NCBI GenBank assembly: GCA_021735115.1
Contig: JAIPHQ010000047.1
Coordinates: 1 to 6,171 of the forward strand
Reading direction: 5' to 3'
Length of the DNA: 6,171 nt
From: Candidatus Omnitrophota bacterium
GTDB taxonomy: Bacteria > Omnitrophota > Koll11 > Duberdicusellales > 4484-171
The number at the start of each line of letters is the position of its first letter. Position 1 is the first letter of the stretch. Both the position numbers and the translations under genes were made by a program. Shown piece by piece: positions 5,484 to 6,171 of this stretch. The notes below the pieces were generated by a model, which was not told the DNA's origin, searched no databases, and was given only the letters and a program-made list of their open reading frames with translations.

Positions 5484-6171
5484 GAAAAAAACCAGATGAT
5501 ATTTCTAAAAAAATAAAACAGCTTGTAGAACAAGCCAGTTTTTCTTTACGTTATGACATAAAGAAGGTTACCGAACAAGCCTTCCAAAATGAAAAGCAAA
5601 AACTGCCCAAACAAGCTTTAGGCTGGATTCTTGATAATGCAAAAGCTGCTAAAAAGGGTAAACTTGCCTTATGCCAGGATACCGGTTTACCAATATTATT
5701 TATTGAGGCAGGTAAGAGCCAAAAGATAACTTATTCTTTGTTTAATAAAATTAAAAAGGAAGTTATCAACTATTATCAAAAGGGCTATTTACGCCGTTCA
5801 ATGGTAGACCCTTTATTACGGAAAAAACCCAAGTATGAGGGGATTATTACTCATATCCAATTTTTGCCAAAAGTCAAAGGAATAAAAGTGACTCTTTTTC
5901 CGAAAGGTTTTGGTAGTGAAAATAAAACGCAGCTAAAGATGTTTAACCCTACAGCTGATATTGTTGAAATTGAAGATTTTATCCTAGATTGTATAAAGCA
6001 AGCTGGCCCGGAAAGTTGCCCGCCTTTTTTTGTTGGAGTTGGTATTGGCGGAACTGCTGACCAAGCTCTTTTGTTAGCAAAAAAAGCATTAATCGGCAGA
6101 ATTGATTTGGCAAATTGTGATAAATATTTAGATGGGTTGGAAAAGAGGATATTGAAAAAGATAAATAAATT
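5480..6171 (+). CDS. Class I fumarate hydratase / L-tartrate dehydratase alpha subunit, 3' end missing
   Basis: The frame runs without a stop from the ATG at 5480 to the right edge: 230 codons plus two bases. The translation matches the N-terminal (alpha) half of iron-sulfur class I hydro-lyases, which interconvert fumarate and malate, or dehydrate tartrate. Motifs seen are CQDTG (65-69, C65 a [4Fe-4S] ligand), LRRSMVDPLLRK (104-115), KGFGSEN (142-148; the family usually has KGGGSEN) and CPPFFVGVGIGGT (180-192, C180 a second ligand). The third cluster cysteine of this family lies further downstream, beyond the edge. The N-terminus, DDISKKIKQLVEQASFSLRY, fits the start of alpha subunits of two-subunit enzymes. 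Whether the beta domain is fused or encoded by a following gene cannot be seen. Fumarase is likelier than tartrate dehydratase, but motifs here do not decide it. ATGA overlap with queE suggests the same operon. Confidence 0.9.
   Translation, partial: MRKKPDDISKKIKQLVEQASFSLRYDIKKVTEQAFQNEKQKLPKQALGWILDNAKAAKKGKLALCQDTGLPILFIEAGKSQKITYSLFNKIKKEVINYYQKGYLRRSMVDPLLRKKPKYEGIITHIQFLPKVKGIKVTLFPKGFGSENKTQLKMFNPTADIVEIEDFILDCIKQAGPESCPPFFVGVGIGGTADQALLLAKKALIGRIDLANCDKYLDGLEKRILKKINK

Overview
The window is a compact, AT-rich (roughly one third G+C by eye) stretch of bacterial chromosome with every gene on the plus strand and almost no intergenic space. It holds eight protein-coding genes: the 3' end of a cation:proton antiporter, glgC, mgtE, murI, queD, queC, queE, and the 5' part of a class I fumarase/tartrate dehydratase alpha subunit that runs off the right edge. 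No tRNA, rRNA, CRISPR array, insertion sequence or phage gene is visible. The only non-coding gap above 10 bases is the 84 bases between glgC and mgtE. Peptidoglycan synthesis (MurI), glycogen precursor synthesis (GlgC) and an oxygen-sensitive type of fumarase suggest a bacterium, plausibly anaerobic. Gene density and composition look like those of an uncultured low-GC lineage; the Omnitrophota come to mind, but that is a weak impression and not a supported assignment.

Layout. Positions 1-1551 hold the antiporter tail and glgC, joined by an ATGA overlap; their promoter lies outside the window. The 1552-1635 gap carries a convincing sigma-70 type promoter (TTGATT, 16 bp, extended -10 TGATATAAT) and is bracketed by a perfect 10-bp inverted repeat whose right arm covers the start region of mgtE. 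From 1636 to the right edge, six genes (mgtE, murI, queD, queC, queE, fumarase alpha) follow with overlaps or gaps of at most 9 bases. They most simply form one transcription unit driven by that promoter.

How the genes work together. queD, queC and queE encode three consecutive steps from 7,8-dihydroneopterin triphosphate to preQ0, the precursor of queuosine and other 7-deazaguanines. GTP cyclohydrolase (folE), the QueC-product users (queF, tgt) and any DNA-modifying user of preQ0 are not in the window. mgtE (Mg2+ entry), murI (D-glutamate for the cell wall) and the fumarase subunit are housekeeping genes with no obvious biochemical tie to the deazaguanine cassette. The arrangement looks like a mixed housekeeping operon and not a dedicated new system. 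I found no strong candidate for an undescribed system here; the findings are modest points on regulation, gene order and active-site variation.
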